Positions 1 to 7,983 of a stretch of 64,000 bases of DNA are shown here, piece after piece. The notes below the pieces were generated by a model. That model was given only the letters and a program-made list of their open reading frames with translations. It was not told the DNA's origin and ran no database searches. Numbering within the stretch: position 1 is the first letter of the stretch; each line of letters starts with the position of its first letter. The position numbers and the translations under genes are program-made. Origin of the DNA: Flammeovirgaceae bacterium (GTDB taxonomy: Bacteria; Bacteroidota; Bacteroidia; Cytophagales; Cyclobacteriaceae). The stretch covers positions 1-64,000 of the forward strand of contig JAIYCV010000041.1 of the NCBI GenBank assembly GCA_027487845.1. Reading direction: 5' to 3'.

Positions 1-3
1 CCA

Positions 4-347
4 GTTGTGATTTGCTTTCAGATTGTGTTCTTTGATAGATTGCATACAGATACTCAAAGGTTTTTAACCTTGGCGACTATGTTGTGATTTGCTTTCAGAT
101 TGTGTTCTTTGATAGATTGCCAGTCGTTTTTAACGGTATCGTAGGTGTTGTGATTTGCTTTCAGATTGTGTTCTTTGATAGATTGCATACAGACTCAAAA
201 AAAGGCTTACATGTTTTTAAGAAGTTGTGATTTGCTTTCAGATTGTGTTCTTTGATAGATTGCATACAGAGTAGGCATCCCGTTACTGCTAACCGCAGGA
301 GTTGTGATTTGCTTTCAGATTGTGTTCTTTGATAGATTGCATACAGA
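4..347 (+). CRISPR. Type II-C CRISPR array (right end of an array cut by the window edge): 5 repeats, 4 spacers visible; repeat GTTGTGATTTGCTTTCAGATTGTGTTCTTTGATAGATTGCATACAGA (47 bp)
   Basis: Repeats at 4-50, 81-120 (3' truncated), 147-193, 224-270, 301-347; spacers of 30, 26, 30 and 30 bp; repeat 5' half pairs with the tracrRNA anti-repeat at 6771-6794, which sets crRNA orientation as +. Confidence 0.98.
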
Positions 348-437
348 GTACCCCCATTCAAAACTTTCTATCTCAGTTACTTACAGCCAAAATTACGATG
401 TAAAAAAGTGTAGCAATCTATCAGTAAAAGCCCTGGG

Positions 438-776
438 CTAAAACAGTTCTAACTGTTGTGGCACCGGGGCTTTTTCTTTTTCAACCCCGCCAAAAAATAC
501 CTGCATCATGCCAAATTGCTTATCAGTAACGGTAAGTATGCCCACATGCCCTTTGGGCGGTAAGTTGCGCTGCACACGCTTTACGTGCACTTCGGCATTC
601 TCGCGGCTTGAGCAGTGGCGTAAGTAAGCACTAAACTGAAACATGGTAAAGCCATCTTTCTGCATTTTTTTGCGAAAGTCGGCATAGTTCTTTTTGTCTT
701 GCTTGGTTTCGGTGGGCAAATCAAAAAGTACCATGATCCACATAATCCGGTAGGCGTTTAAGCGTTCGGTTTTCAA
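438..776 (-). CDS. cas2: CRISPR-associated endonuclease Cas2 (TTG start likely)
   Basis: ORF with RIMWIMVLFDLPTETKQDKKNYADFRKKMQKDGFTMFQFSAYLRHC, typical II-C Cas2; adjacent to array. Confidence 0.96.
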   Translation of the reverse strand: MKTERLNAYRIMWIMVLFDLPTETKQDKKNYADFRKKMQKDGFTMFQFSAYLRHCSSRENAEVHVKRVQRNLPPKGHVGILTVTDKQFGMMQVFFGGVEKEKAPVPQQLELF

Positions 777-914
777 GGTAGTAGCAAGTAGTAAGTAGTA
801 AGTATCAAGTAGTAAGTAGTAAGTAGTAATGTCTTACGTCTAATGTCTTACGTCTAATGTCTTACGTCTTACGTCTAATGTCTTACATCTTACGTCTAAT
901 GTCTTACGTCTAAA
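777..914. repeat. Two adjacent short tandem repeat tracts: AAGTAGT-type (783-829) and TGTCTTACGTCTAA-type (830-914)
   Basis: Direct reading; second tract overlaps the last codons of cas1. Confidence 0.9.
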
Positions 915-1887
915 ATCGGGTACAAAATCTTTCGGGTTTCACCCATAAAACACTTTGCCAGCGAGGCGGTGGTGCGCTGCATGGCAATCATTAATGGGCT
1001 GGTTTCTCCTCCCTGCAGTGTTACGTCTACGGCAGGCAAGACCAACAGCTTTTTCTTCATGGCGGGCGAAATATCTTCGGCCAGTCCGTTTTCTTCTACC
1101 AATTGCAACACCAGTTTATCGGCAAAGGGGCGGTAAGGCTCCATAATGTCATCGGCCAGGCAATAGGCGTTGTATTGGTTGCGGTGAAAAATGCCCATAA
1201 CAGGCAACAAACCAGAGCCCACTAACGCCCGCGCCATGGTGGCGCGCAGCAGGGCATACGCATAGTTGAGTAGTTGGTTGGGTGGTGGCCCAGCAGGATC
1301 GCGTATGAAGTTCTGTAAGCTATATTGGTTTGGTTAGGTTCATCGAGGGGCAATGAACCGTTAACGTTCTTAAAAATGTGTGCCCAATACCATGCTGCGG
1401 CACGGCCCTCTTTGTTTTCGGGGTCGCCCGATTTTACGTCATCTGCCCAGTGTTCCATATTTTCGGTCTCGAATCCGTGCAAGCGCAGCAAGGCTGCTTG
1501 GTTTAGTATTTTGGCTCTTACTGTTTGTTGCCATAGTTGCTTTTTTAACGGCTCGGTGGCTTCTAGTTGGGCTTGAAAGCGCTGGCTTTGCAGCGAGTGG
1601 CTTTCTAAGTTGAGTAACAGGCCGGTGGGGTGGTGCGTGCCATTGCACGTAATTACGGCCGCGTTGTTATCTAGCAATTTGGCCAGCAGCGCCTGAGTTA
1701 TACTAATTTGCTGATGGTCTAGTATTACAACACCAATGTCTTCAATGGGAATGGAGGCTGTAGCTTCTTTTTTGAACTCTTCGGGAAGGCTATCGTTTTT
1801 TTCTACGGCTGGTAAGCGTACTATTAGCTGGTCGAGCTTAGTGCTTAGGTAGGCAGGGTTGCCAAAGTAGAGGGTACGTTTTATCAT
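896..1887 (-). pseudogene. cas1: cas1, split by a frameshift into ORFs 1222-1887 (N-terminal) and 896-1237 (C-terminal)
   Basis: N-part MIKRTLYFGNPAYLS...NKEGRAAAWYWAHIF; the other frame continues FIRDPAGPPPNQLLNYAYALLRATMARALVGSGLLPVMGIFHRNQYNAYCLADDIMEPYRPF; both are Cas1. Confidence 0.92.
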
Positions 1888-1905
1888 TTTTTTTGTTAAG
1901 AAAAA

Positions 1906-1981
1906 AACCTGACAGACCTTGTAAGTTTTTTAGCGAGTCAATAGGGCGCTTTTGCTTATATCTTGAGATCTGTCAGGTCAA
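1906..1981. repeat. Intergenic inverted repeat AACCTGACAGA ... TCTGTCAGGT
   Basis: Complementary arms ~50 bp apart between cas1 and the 247-aa ORF. Confidence 0.7.
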
Positions 1982-1985
1982 GCAG

Positions 1986-2729
1986 TTACTTTGTTGGTGC
2001 CGGGGCCGGTGATGGTTCGCCATTGTTTTTACTACGACTGCCGAGCAGTGTGCTAAACTTTTCAACCAACGCAGTAAGCTCGCGTGTTGTTTTGCCAAAT
2101 GGCTCGGCTCCATCGTTTATATCGAAGTGAGAATTTATCCGTGCTACCAGTTTTTCGTATGCCGCCACCACTTCCACCCGCTTCGCTTTTAGCTTGTCGG
2201 TAGGGGCAGCGCCTTGTTGTTTGTTGCGTTCCAAAAACTTGTTATCGAACGCTTTGTTGGCAGTATCCAATTCAATCAACCAGTTATTCAGGCCAAGCGC
2301 AGCTGTGGCTGCCACTAGTTCGGCTTTGGTAGTCCAATCGGTAACAATCTTTTTTATTATGGTTGTTTCTACCTGGTAGTTCTCTTTGGCAATACCTGTG
2401 CCGTGGGCATCCAGGTTGGTTTTTAATAGGCGCGCATTATTCTTGATGGTGGCATCAAAATGGTTAAGGTGCGCATCAATAAACCCTATTATGCCATTAA
2501 TGGCATTGTCGCGTCTTTCATCAAGCAAGCTCAACTCTTCAGTAATGCTACTTCCTTTTTCTTTGTTAAAAAGTGCTTCCGCCTCGCCCGTGGTTGTTTT
2601 AAGTGTGGTAAGCAAGGGCATAACTAAGAGCCCATCAGAGCCATTATCTACAATAATGTTTATTACATTATTGGTGAACTGCAGAAATTCCCCGTTCCGC
2701 AATCGGTTCAATGAAATTTTGGGTACCAT
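1986..2729 (-). CDS. Hypothetical helical protein (possibly DUF6261-like), between cas1 and cas9
   Basis: 247-aa ORF, co-oriented with cas genes; no Cas similarity recognised. Confidence 0.7.
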   Translation of the reverse strand: MVPKISLNRLRNGEFLQFTNNVINIIVDNGSDGLLVMPLLTTLKTTTGEAEALFNKEKGSSITEELSLLDERRDNAINGIIGFIDAHLNHFDATIKNNARLLKTNLDAHGTGIAKENYQVETTIIKKIVTDWTTKAELVAATAALGLNNWLIELDTANKAFDNKFLERNKQQGAAPTDKLKAKRVEVVAAYEKLVARINSHFDINDGAEPFGKTTRELTALVEKFSTLLGSRSKNNGEPSPAPAPTK

Positions 2730-2830
2730 AAAAATGATTTTTTTAAGTAATAGAGTTTATTTTTTGTGCGTTTTTTGACTAAAAAACACGTTTTTGTGCC
2801 TGCAATTTGGAGCTGCTGGTGGCGGCAAGG

Positions 2831-2960
2831 TTTTGCAGCCTTGCAATAGTATGCTGCCGACAGCGGTAGGACATTGCAGTGGTGCAATTTGCTGCTGCGG
2901 TTGGCGGGAAGACATTGCAGCCTTACAATTCTTTGCTGCCGATGGCAACAGCGTATTGCA
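2831..2960. repeat. Degenerate 41-bp tandem repeat (about 3 copies plus flanking partial copies)
   Basis: 2831-2871, 2872-2912, 2913-2953 align at exact 41-bp steps: NNTTGCAGNNTTNCAATNNNNTGCTGCCGANNGCNNNAGN. Confidence 0.85.
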
Positions 2961-3056
2961 AGCTGATTCTGACCTGACGCTCCTTTGCAGCGGAATTTAT
3001 TTCAGGGGGGGAGCGGGGGAGGTGCAGCCAAATAGTTTTCATATTGAACCATTCTT

Positions 3057-6000
3057 TTAATCTCCTATGTTTACTATTTGACCCAATGCATCGAGTTTTA
3101 CTTTTATTCCTGACATATTTTCGAGGCTTTGAATTACGATAAGCCTGCCTAACTTTTTTTTCAATACTACACCGTCTTCCTTGTCACTTACTGATGTTTC
3201 TAAGTGATGCCTGAACCACCATCCAGATAGTAATGAAGATAGTTTTTGAACTCTAAATAAATTCTTACTGATTATGGAGTAGTCCTTATTTTGAATAGCG
3301 TCAGTTAGAGTCTCAAGGTTAATGTTGAAAATAAACATTTCATTCTGCTGCATGCTGGTCAGATAAGTCCATCCGTCTTCTGGTAGCTTGTTAAGAAAAT
3401 CTTGAGTGTATTTTTCTTTTTCTTTTTCAGAAAGAACGGCATCCCAAACCTCTTTGGGGTTTCTTATAATTACAGGCAAACCATTCATTTTCCTTTCCAC
3501 GGCATCCCAGAATGTGACTGCGTGTTCTACCTTTTTGCCTTCCTTGTTTACATAAATAGCGATGTGGTGGTTATTGCCTGGCTTTACAAAACCAATCGCT
3601 TTTTTCGCATCATTGTACTTTACAGGAGCAACCGCATCTAGACCTGTAAAACACCTCACCGTTTTTATGGGTATTCTTTTTTCTTCATTAAACCATACGG
3701 GTTTATTTTCCAAATCCTTGAACGCTTCTTTAGGATTGTTGTTATGCTCAGCCAGTCTTTTTTCAGTTGCCTTGCGCACGCCATTATCAACAATAGAAGG
3801 AAGGTCTTTTACCGTGAGAGTCCCGATTGGATATTTAATGACATACTCATCCTTAAAAGTCATAATTTCCACAGCTGTCAATGCGTTGGTTTTTGAATTA
3901 TCTAACCAAATGGGATTTTTACTGAGTGCTTTAAAAGCTTTGGCTGGGTCGTTATCAGATTCAGCAAGCCGTTGCTTGATAAGAGCTTTGTGGGTTTTAT
4001 TCACAATGGAGTCCACATCCGTAAAAGAGCTTGAAAGTTTTACAGTTTGATATTTCCTTCGCTTGATTTTTCCATAAACACTTTCTTCGCTCAATGCACC
4101 TCTTGGGATAATAATGCCCTCTTGTTTTAGTATACTCTTACCATTTTTCTTCACTTTTCGCTTGCCTAATGTGGCCACCTTTTTTCCCGACTTGAATGAA
4201 ATCAATATCTGCGAAGCATGTGTTTCAATTACAGCGGTGTCAAAAGGTCTTTTCGTAAGCAACGATTTTTCTAAAAGAGTCAGCTTTTCCTTGTACACCT
4301 GATCTTTTACCTCCGCTAGCATTTCATCGCGCGTATGTTTGGAATTAAGTGTGTTGATGCGCTGGATAAAACCTTGCTGTGTGCATGCAATAGTAAGCGC
4401 ATCAATAGCATGATGGCGGTGGTCGTCTCGCTTTGTCCAACCAAGTATTCTTTCCTTCTTATGCGTTTGGCCGTTGTTTTCAAATTCAACCCACTCTGTT
4501 TTTCCAGCTGCTTTATATTTTTCTAACTGTAAGTGCATCAAGGCTTCTTCCCATCCCCATAATTTACGCAACTTCTCTGTTACGCTTCCGCTGGTTGCCC
4601 ATACATTACGACATACTTCTTGAAGAATCTCTCGCGACTTTCGCGCGATGTATTGTGTTTCACGCAGTTGCCGGGCAATAAAATCAGTTGGGATTTTAGC
4701 ATCCGTCATCAATAATTTATCGCGCTTCGCTTTAGTTATTTTTCTGTCTTTAAAGAGCTGTGCAACGGCTTCTTCGAAGCGGTTTAGTTGCTCTGTCGAT
4801 TGAGTTAGCATGTAATCGTAAGCCGTTGAGTTGTCTTTAGCCTTGTTACATTTTCTATGACTGATTACCTTATTCTGAAATGAATCGTCAAAAATTTTTG
4901 CTTTAGGTATAATATGTTCAACATCCGATTCATCGCCATTTAAAAAATCTGAGAGTTCAATTTTATTACCACAATACAGACAGTTTCCATCGGTTTGTTC
5001 ATACAGTCTCCATTTCTCAATATTTCTGCGATTTGCTTTTACTCCATATTCTTTACTAAGTCTTTCAGCTATGGCTTTATTTTCAGTTTCTCGTTTTGTG
5101 TTATTTCTAAACGCGTTGTTTCTTTCGTCTAAGCTTTGCTTTAGTTCACGTGCTAACTCTATTCTTATCTCATCAGGCTTTCCAAATTGTTCAATAATTG
5201 CGTTGACAAGATTTATTAGCTGATTGAGGATTTTCTCTACCACAGGCTGCCTCAAGCTATTCTTAGGCAATAATTTGAGTTTATCTTTTAATGGTCTTAT
5301 TAGATTTTCTTTTGCAGTAATAGAATCTGAATGATTGTAGCCTGCCAAAGTCATGGCATCACTATACTTAGCCCCTTGCTGTAAATGTGGCAAAATATTG
5401 CGTATGGCCTTTGCAGATTTGTTACTAAAACCGCCTTTGGTGAAGTCAAGTTTTGCCAACTTGCTGGCCACATCTTCGGAAAGATTAAAGTCATTGCTCA
5501 ATTTTTTAATGATGTCTTTTTCCTCTGGTATAGAATAAAGGATATGCCATAATTTATAAAGCGGCTGATTTTCAACTTCTGCCGTTATCCGTTTACGATT
5601 GACTACTTCACCAGAGGAAACATCCACTTTCTCATAAGATTCTATGGATAACTCGAAACCAATTAATTTATCTAAGTCGGCCTGATCTTTTAGAGTCTTT
5701 ACAATGGCCGTTTTTGTGAGGTTGCCTTGAAGACCTTTACTTAATTGCTTATTACCATAGTAGCCGTCATTTTTCCCAATACCCAATATCTTGAATAGTT
5801 CCGCTTCTGATAGTTTTTCATGGTTATCTAAATAATTGAATAGCTCTTTCTTTTTTTCAAGCGAGATAACAAAACCTTCACCACGCTTAGAATTGATGGT
5901 GATGTTATTAATAGTTTCCCACAGCTTACAGACTTGAAATAGGGGTGAACTTCTAGGTGTTACTTTTGGGCCGCTAAATATTTCCTTACCTTCTTTATTC

Positions 6001-6749
6001 TTATACCATTGCCCTTCAAACTCGCAGACTGACACTAACCCTTTTTGCGACTTCAAGGGTCTTTGGTAGTAAATTATCTCATCACGTAGTTGTTGGATGT
6101 TTCGATCGGTAAGTATTTCTGGATAATATTCTTGCTGCTTTTTGCAAATGGTGTTGAACTCTTCTATGTATGCTGCTCTAGGAAATATCTGATCCTTGAT
6201 TCGGTAGCGTTCATCATTTATCAACCCTTTATAGAAATACTGCCCTACTGTAATCTTGTCCTGTTTAATCTTTTCGTAACGAGAATTAACTTCCGCTACA
6301 TAATCGGTTTCTTTTTTATCTTTTGTTTCGTCTTTGCGACTGCTCTTGTAACCACGTTTTTGGTTTAGATGAAATAATATTCGGCCAAGTTGCGGCAAAG
6401 TAATTTGCTCATGTGTGGCATTTGATCTCAAGAAATAAAGTTCAAGGGCAGGTATCGTAAACAAAGAGGGTTCAGGCACCATTCCTAACTCTGTTAGTTT
6501 TTCAAACAAGTCTTTCTTTCTTAATTGATAGCGATCATATCCTTTGCGTTGAGTACGCTTTTGGGTTCTCTTTTGGTTTTTTGAAATGGCATTGCCAGCT
6601 TCAAATTCATTCTTTTCATCAGTGGCTAGTGGAATGATTCTGCTGCCAAGCCCTTCGATTTTAATTTTTTCGCCTTCAACCTGGCTAATAATCGCCCAGC
6701 CGATAGAGGTTGTTCCAATGTCTAGTCCAACTATTTTTTTGTTTTCCAT
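3057..6749 (-). CDS. cas9: CRISPR-associated endonuclease Cas9, type II-C, 1230 aa
   Basis: RuvC-I GLDIGTTSIGWA; bridge helix RTQKRTQRKGYDRYQLRKKDL; RuvC-II IRIELARELKQS; HNH CLYCGNKIELSDFLNGDESDVEHIIPKAKIFDDSFQNKV; RuvC-III HHAIDALTIA. Confidence 0.99.
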   Translation of the reverse strand: MENKKIVGLDIGTTSIGWAIISQVEGEKIKIEGLGSRIIPLATDEKNEFEAGNAISKNQKRTQKRTQRKGYDRYQLRKKDLFEKLTELGMVPEPSLFTIPALELYFLRSNATHEQITLPQLGRILFHLNQKRGYKSSRKDETKDKKETDYVAEVNSRYEKIKQDKITVGQYFYKGLINDERYRIKDQIFPRAAYIEEFNTICKKQQEYYPEILTDRNIQQLRDEIIYYQRPLKSQKGLVSVCEFEGQWYKNKEGKEIFSGPKVTPRSSPLFQVCKLWETINNITINSKRGEGFVISLEKKKELFNYLDNHEKLSEAELFKILGIGKNDGYYGNKQLSKGLQGNLTKTAIVKTLKDQADLDKLIGFELSIESYEKVDVSSGEVVNRKRITAEVENQPLYKLWHILYSIPEEKDIIKKLSNDFNLSEDVASKLAKLDFTKGGFSNKSAKAIRNILPHLQQGAKYSDAMTLAGYNHSDSITAKENLIRPLKDKLKLLPKNSLRQPVVEKILNQLINLVNAIIEQFGKPDEIRIELARELKQSLDERNNAFRNNTKRETENKAIAERLSKEYGVKANRRNIEKWRLYEQTDGNCLYCGNKIELSDFLNGDESDVEHIIPKAKIFDDSFQNKVISHRKCNKAKDNSTAYDYMLTQSTEQLNRFEEAVAQLFKDRKITKAKRDKLLMTDAKIPTDFIARQLRETQYIARKSREILQEVCRNVWATSGSVTEKLRKLWGWEEALMHLQLEKYKAAGKTEWVEFENNGQTHKKERILGWTKRDDHRHHAIDALTIACTQQGFIQRINTLNSKHTRDEMLAEVKDQVYKEKLTLLEKSLLTKRPFDTAVIETHASQILISFKSGKKVATLGKRKVKKNGKSILKQEGIIIPRGALSEESVYGKIKRRKYQTVKLSSSFTDVDSIVNKTHKALIKQRLAESDNDPAKAFKALSKNPIWLDNSKTNALTAVEIMTFKDEYVIKYPIGTLTVKDLPSIVDNGVRKATEKRLAEHNNNPKEAFKDLENKPVWFNEEKRIPIKTVRCFTGLDAVAPVKYNDAKKAIGFVKPGNNHHIAIYVNKEGKKVEHAVTFWDAVERKMNGLPVIIRNPKEVWDAVLSEKEKEKYTQDFLNKLPEDGWTYLTSMQQNEMFIFNINLETLTDAIQNKDYSIISKNLFRVQKLSSLLSGWWFRHHLETSVSDKEDGVVLKKKLGRLIVIQSLENMSGIKVKLDALGQIVNIGD

Positions 6750-6766
6750 ATTTTATATTACTTTTG
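6738..6766 (+). promoter_or_regulatory. Predicted Bacteroidetes-type promoter for tracrRNA: TTTG (6738-6741), 17-bp gap, TACTTTTG (6759-6766)
   Basis: Matches -33 TTTG / -7 TAnnTTTG; sits just upstream of the anti-repeat and overlaps the cas9 5' end on the other strand. Confidence 0.7.
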
Positions 6767-6768
6767 AC

Positions 6769-6856
6769 ACACACAATCTGAAGCAAATCACAATAAGGAT
6801 TATTCCGTTGTGAAAACATTTAAAATAGCCCCGCCCAAAAGCGGGGTTGTTTTTTA
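6769..6856 (+). ncRNA. tracrRNA: tracrRNA: anti-repeat, GGATTATTCC nexus hairpin, terminator
   Basis: ACACAATCTGAAGCAAATCACAAT (6771-6794) is complementary to repeat 5' 25 nt with one bulge; GC-rich hairpin AGCCCCGCCCAAAAGCGGGGTTGTTTTTT at 6827-6855. Confidence 0.93.
6827..6855 (+). terminator. Rho-independent terminator of tracrRNA
   Basis: CCCCGC-CCAAAA-GCGGGG followed by T-run. Confidence 0.85.
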
Positions 6857-7130
6857 TACACGGATACCAAAAACCCTGAATTAAGCCAAAAAAAAAACGA
6901 GCTTTCATCTGGCTTATGGGAAACTAACCTATCAACCGATAATTGAAATAACTAAAATTAAATTTAAATGTCAAACAAATACGTTAATTTTTAACGTTTT
7001 CACGTTGGTTTACGTTTTTTACGTAGTATTTTAGTAAGGTTTAACGTAGGGGCTGGTCTGTTCTTCCAGAAGGCTGCTTTGTCTTTCCCTCCATCGAGCG
7101 GTTAAAAACTGGTCGGTAAACAGCAAGGCC

Positions 7131-7164
7131 ACGTGTCTGACACCTTTAAGGTGTCTTGACACGT
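7131..7164. repeat. 34-bp near-perfect palindrome ACGTGTC-T-GACACCTT-T-AAGGTGTC-TT-GACACGT
   Basis: Two nested complementary arms; lies between tracrRNA (+) and the end of the esterase gene (-). Confidence 0.8.
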
Positions 7165-7182
7165 TGACTTACTCACAAGTAA

Positions 7183-7791
7183 CTACAATAGCTTCTCAAT
7201 AACTGGCTTTAAATTCCTAGCAATAATCTTATGCCCCTCCGCAGTAGGGTGAATGCCATCGGCCTGGTTTAGTTTCTCTATGCCTCCCACGTCTTTTAGT
7301 AGAAAGGGGATAAGGGTGGCGTTATTTTTCTTAGCTAGCTGTGGGTACATATTCTTAAATTCTTCGGTGTATTGTTTGCCCATGTTGGGGGGCACCATCA
7401 TGCCTGCTAATACAATTTTTGCGGCAGGGTATTTTTCATTTACTTTCTCAATAATGGCTTGTAGGTTTTTTCTGGTTTGGTCTAGCGGTAGGCCGCGAAG
7501 CGCGTCATTGGCACCCAGTTCTAGCACAAATACATCTATGGGTTTGCGCAGCAGCCAATCAATTCTAGCTAAGCCACCGGCCGAGGTTTCCCCGCTAAGG
7601 CCGCCATTGGTTACTTTTACTGCCTTTCCGTTTTTGTTCAGTTCTTTTTCTAACAGGGCAGGGAAGGCTTCTTCTGCCGAAAGGCCGTAACCTGCAGTAA
7701 GGCTATCGCCAAAGAAGAGTATGTTTTTTTGCTTAGAGGGTTGAACGAGCAACAGCAATGCAATAAGGAACGATGTTTTTACGACTAGCAT
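7183..7791 (-). CDS. tesA: SGNH/GDSL arylesterase (TesA-like)
   Basis: FFGDSLTAGYGLSAEEAFPALLEKEL, ELGANDALRGLP, DGIHPTAEGH; divergent from ybbA-like gene. Confidence 0.9.
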   Translation of the reverse strand: MLVVKTSFLIALLLLVQPSKQKNILFFGDSLTAGYGLSAEEAFPALLEKELNKNGKAVKVTNGGLSGETSAGGLARIDWLLRKPIDVFVLELGANDALRGLPLDQTRKNLQAIIEKVNEKYPAAKIVLAGMMVPPNMGKQYTEEFKNMYPQLAKKNNATLIPFLLKDVGGIEKLNQADGIHPTAEGHKIIARNLKPVIEKLL

Positions 7792-7983
7792 GGTAAGTTG
7801 GCCGTGAGTTAGAAGCTGCGAGCCACGAGTCAGCCAGATCAGACTCGAAGCTAGAAGCTAAAAGCTCGTGGCTTAGTTTAGTTTTTCGAATATAAAGGAT
7901 TAGTTTTAAGATCGCGAATGTTAACAAAGTTTCTGGTCGTGGAATCGGGTTCACCGCTTATAATGGCTGGCAGCGTCTAAATT

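Noticed and set aside
4-347. Promoter inside each CRISPR repeat (as in Neisseria II-C)
   Set aside because: The repeat has TTTG and TTCTTTG words, but TAnnTTTG is imperfect (GTTCTTTG) and the gap to the upstream TTTG is too short
161-361. 66-aa ORF in the CRISPR array
   Set aside because: It is antisense translation of the repeats and spacers (repeated MQSIKEHNLKANHN); no independent coding support
1222-1380. Programmed ribosomal frameshifting in cas1
   Set aside because: No convincing slippery heptamer or downstream structure at the required phase; simple deletion is more likely, though not excluded
2831-2953. 41-bp repeat as a second CRISPR array
   Set aside because: Units are contiguous with no conserved-repeat/variable-spacer alternation
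2794-3060. 88-aa plus-strand ORF between cas9 and the 247-aa gene
   Set aside because: Spans the 41-bp tandem repeat and has repeat-derived composition; no known motif
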